NCBI GenBank assembly: GCA_018699755.1
Contig: JABIRQ010000462.1
Coordinates: forward strand, 1 to 16,992
DNA from: Rhodospirillaceae bacterium
GTDB lineage: Bacteria > Pseudomonadota > Alphaproteobacteria > CADEGL01
DNA length: 16,992 nt
Direction of reading: 5' to 3'
The position numbers were made by a program, and so were the translations under genes. The notes beneath the pieces were generated by a model. That model made no database searches, was not told where the DNA came from, and saw nothing but the letters and a program-made list of their open reading frames with translations. Below are positions 15,518 through 16,992 of the stretch, one piece after another. The number at the start of each line of letters is the position of its first letter. Position 1 is the stretch's first letter.

Positions 15518-16992
15518 ATGGCCTCGAACGGCAAGTTCGACAAATCCAAGCTGCCCAGCCGGCACGTCTCCGTCGGCCCGCAAAGCGCGCCGCACCGCGC
15601 CTTCTATTACGCGATGGGCATGACCGAGGCCGAGATCGCCCAGCCCTTCGTCGGGGTCGCGACGACCTGGAACGAGGCCGCGCCCTGCAACATCGCGCTG
15701 ATGCGCCAGGCCCAGTCCGTGAAGAAGGGGGTCAAGGCCGGCGGCGGCACGCCGCGCGAGTTCACCACGATCACGGTCACCGACGGCATCGCCATGGGTC
15801 ATCAGGGCATGAAGGCGTCCCTGGTCAGTCGCGAGGTGATCGCGGATTCGGTCGAACTCACCATGCGCGGCCATTGCTATGACGGCCTCGTCGGCCTCGC
15901 GGGCTGCGACAAGTCCTTGCCGGGGATGATGATGGTGATGGTGCGCCTGAACGTGCCGTCGGTCTTCCTCTACGGCGGCTCGATCCTCCCCGGCCGTTTC
16001 CGCAAGAAGGACGTGACCATCGTCGACGTGTTCGAGGCGGTCGGCCGGCACTCCACCGGCAACATGAGCGATGCCGATCTGAAGGAAGTCGAATCCGTGG
16101 CCTGCCCGACGGCCGGCGCCTGCGGCGGCCAGTTCACGGCCAACACCATGGCCTGCGTCTCCGAGGCGATCGGCCTGGCGCTGCCCGGCTCGGCCGGCGC
16201 GCCCGCACCCTACGAATCGCGCGACGCCTTCGCCACCCTGGCGGGCGAGGCGGTGATGCGCCTGATCGAGAAGCAGCTTCGTCCGCGCGACATCGTCACG
16301 CGCAAATCCCTGGAGAATGCGGCCGTCGTCGTCGCGGCCTCGGGCGGCTCGACCAATGCCGGCCTGCATCTGCCGGCCATCGCCCATGAGGCGGGGATCG
16401 TGTTCACCCTGGACGACGTCTGCGAGATTTTCCGCCGCACGCCCTACATCGCGGACCTGAAGCCGGGCGGCAAATACGTCGCGCGCGATCTTTACGAGGT
16501 CGGCGGCGTGCCCATCCTGCTCAAGGCCCTGCTCGACGGCGGCTATCTGCATGGCGACTGCATGACCGTGTCGGGCAAGACCCTGGCCGAGAATCTGGCG
16601 GATATCGTCGTGCCCGAGGACCAGGACGTGATTTATCCGACCTCGCGCCCGCTGTCGAAGACCGGCGGCGTCGTCGGTCTCAAGGGCAATCTGGCGCCCG
16701 AGGGCGCGATCGTGAAGATCGCCGGCATGAAGCGTCTCGACTTCACCGGTCCAGCGCGCATTTTCGAGCGCGAGGAAGATTGCCTGCGCGCCGTCCTGCG
16801 CCGGGAATACAAGGAAGGCGAGGTCCTCGTCATCCGCAATGAGGGACCCCGTGGCGGGCCCGGCATGCGCGAGATGCTCTCGACCACGGCCGCGCTCTAC
16901 GGCCAGGGCGTGGGCGAAAGCGTGGCCCTGATCACCGACGGTCGCTTCTCCGGCGGCACGCGCGGCTTCTGCATCGGCCATGTCGGGCCCGA
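15518..16992 (+). CDS. ilvD: Dihydroxy-acid dehydratase (C-terminus cut by window edge)
   Basis: Dehydrates 2,3-dihydroxy-isovalerate and -methylvalerate to 2-oxoacids in valine, isoleucine and leucine synthesis; cytosolic iron-sulfur enzyme. About 491 residues of a usual 560-620 are present. The three cluster cysteines are visible: Cys57 in AAPCNIA, Cys130 in GCDKSLPGMM and Cys202 in PTAGACGGQFTANT. Lys132 of CDKS is the expected carbamylated lysine; Asp89 in TVTDGIAMGHQGM is an expected metal ligand. The segment GRFSGGTRGFCIGHVGP at the edge is part of the conserved C-terminal domain, and its companion residues lie beyond the window. AGGGAGG lies seven bases upstream of the ATG, the best ribosome site among the large genes here. 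Sugar-acid dehydratases (Edd and relatives) share the fold, but the motif wording fits IlvD better. Confidence 0.95.
   Translation, partial: MASNGKFDKSKLPSRHVSVGPQSAPHRAFYYAMGMTEAEIAQPFVGVATTWNEAAPCNIALMRQAQSVKKGVKAGGGTPREFTTITVTDGIAMGHQGMKASLVSREVIADSVELTMRGHCYDGLVGLAGCDKSLPGMMMVMVRLNVPSVFLYGGSILPGRFRKKDVTIVDVFEAVGRHSTGNMSDADLKEVESVACPTAGACGGQFTANTMACVSEAIGLALPGSAGAPAPYESRDAFATLAGEAVMRLIEKQLRPRDIVTRKSLENAAVVVAASGGSTNAGLHLPAIAHEAGIVFTLDDVCEIFRRTPYIADLKPGGKYVARDLYEVGGVPILLKALLDGGYLHGDCMTVSGKTLAENLADIVVPEDQDVIYPTSRPLSKTGGVVGLKGNLAPEGAIVKIAGMKRLDFTGPARIFEREEDCLRAVLRREYKEGEVLVIRNEGPRGGPGMREMLSTTAALYGQGVGESVALITDGRFSGGTRGFCIGHVGP

Noticed and set aside
15479..16981. Minus-strand open frame of 500 codons with a His run
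   Set aside because: Antisense of ilvD; the histidines are complements of Met/Val codons in the GMMMVMV region.

Overview
This window reads as chromosomal DNA of a high-GC alphaproteobacterium (about two-thirds G+C by eye). The strongest lineage evidence is a PopZ/DUF2497-family gene and the gene order pcm-like - tolC-like - popZ - valS, an arrangement I associate with Alphaproteobacteria. Rhodospirillales-like is a guess from gene style, not a demonstrated placement. Apart from two end-truncated genes and one small open reading frame, the genes are intact and of normal family length. I see no insertion sequence, integrase, phage module or CRISPR array.

Left end (1-2257, minus strand): an amidase-signature enzyme cut by the window edge, preceded in transcription by a MurG-like/arabinokinase-N-like glycosyltransferase. 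A 96-bp divergent gap separates these from a plus-strand operon.

Operon (2354-8162, plus strand): a DUF3830-like (cyclophilin-like fold) protein with an unrecognised helical C-terminal half, then E1-alpha, E1-beta and E2 of a 2-oxoacid dehydrogenase complex with very short gaps or overlap, then a 14-TM DHA2-type MFS exporter. No E3 is present. E1-beta lacks the N-terminal lipoyl domain typical of the main alphaproteobacterial PDH, and E1-alpha lacks two otherwise conserved histidines. This suggests an accessory complex for an unidentified 2-oxoacid or acetoin-like substrate.

Middle (8163-8838): a gene-poor stretch with a 47-codon open reading frame that has a strong Shine-Dalgarno sequence and a double-glycine leader-like motif (possible orphan RiPP/bacteriocin-type precursor), then a minus-strand tRNA-Cys(GCA) with encoded CCA and a plausible sigma-70 promoter. 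The rest of this stretch shows nothing I can assign.

Right half (8839-16992, plus strand): PIMT-like methyltransferase, TolC-family outer-membrane efflux protein, PopZ-family polar organiser, valyl-tRNA synthetase, penicillin-insensitive murein endopeptidase (MepA/M74), and dihydroxy-acid dehydratase (IlvD) running off the end. These are housekeeping genes. The best candidates for something new are the double-glycine peptide and the DUF3830-linked, active-site-divergent 2-oxoacid dehydrogenase operon.
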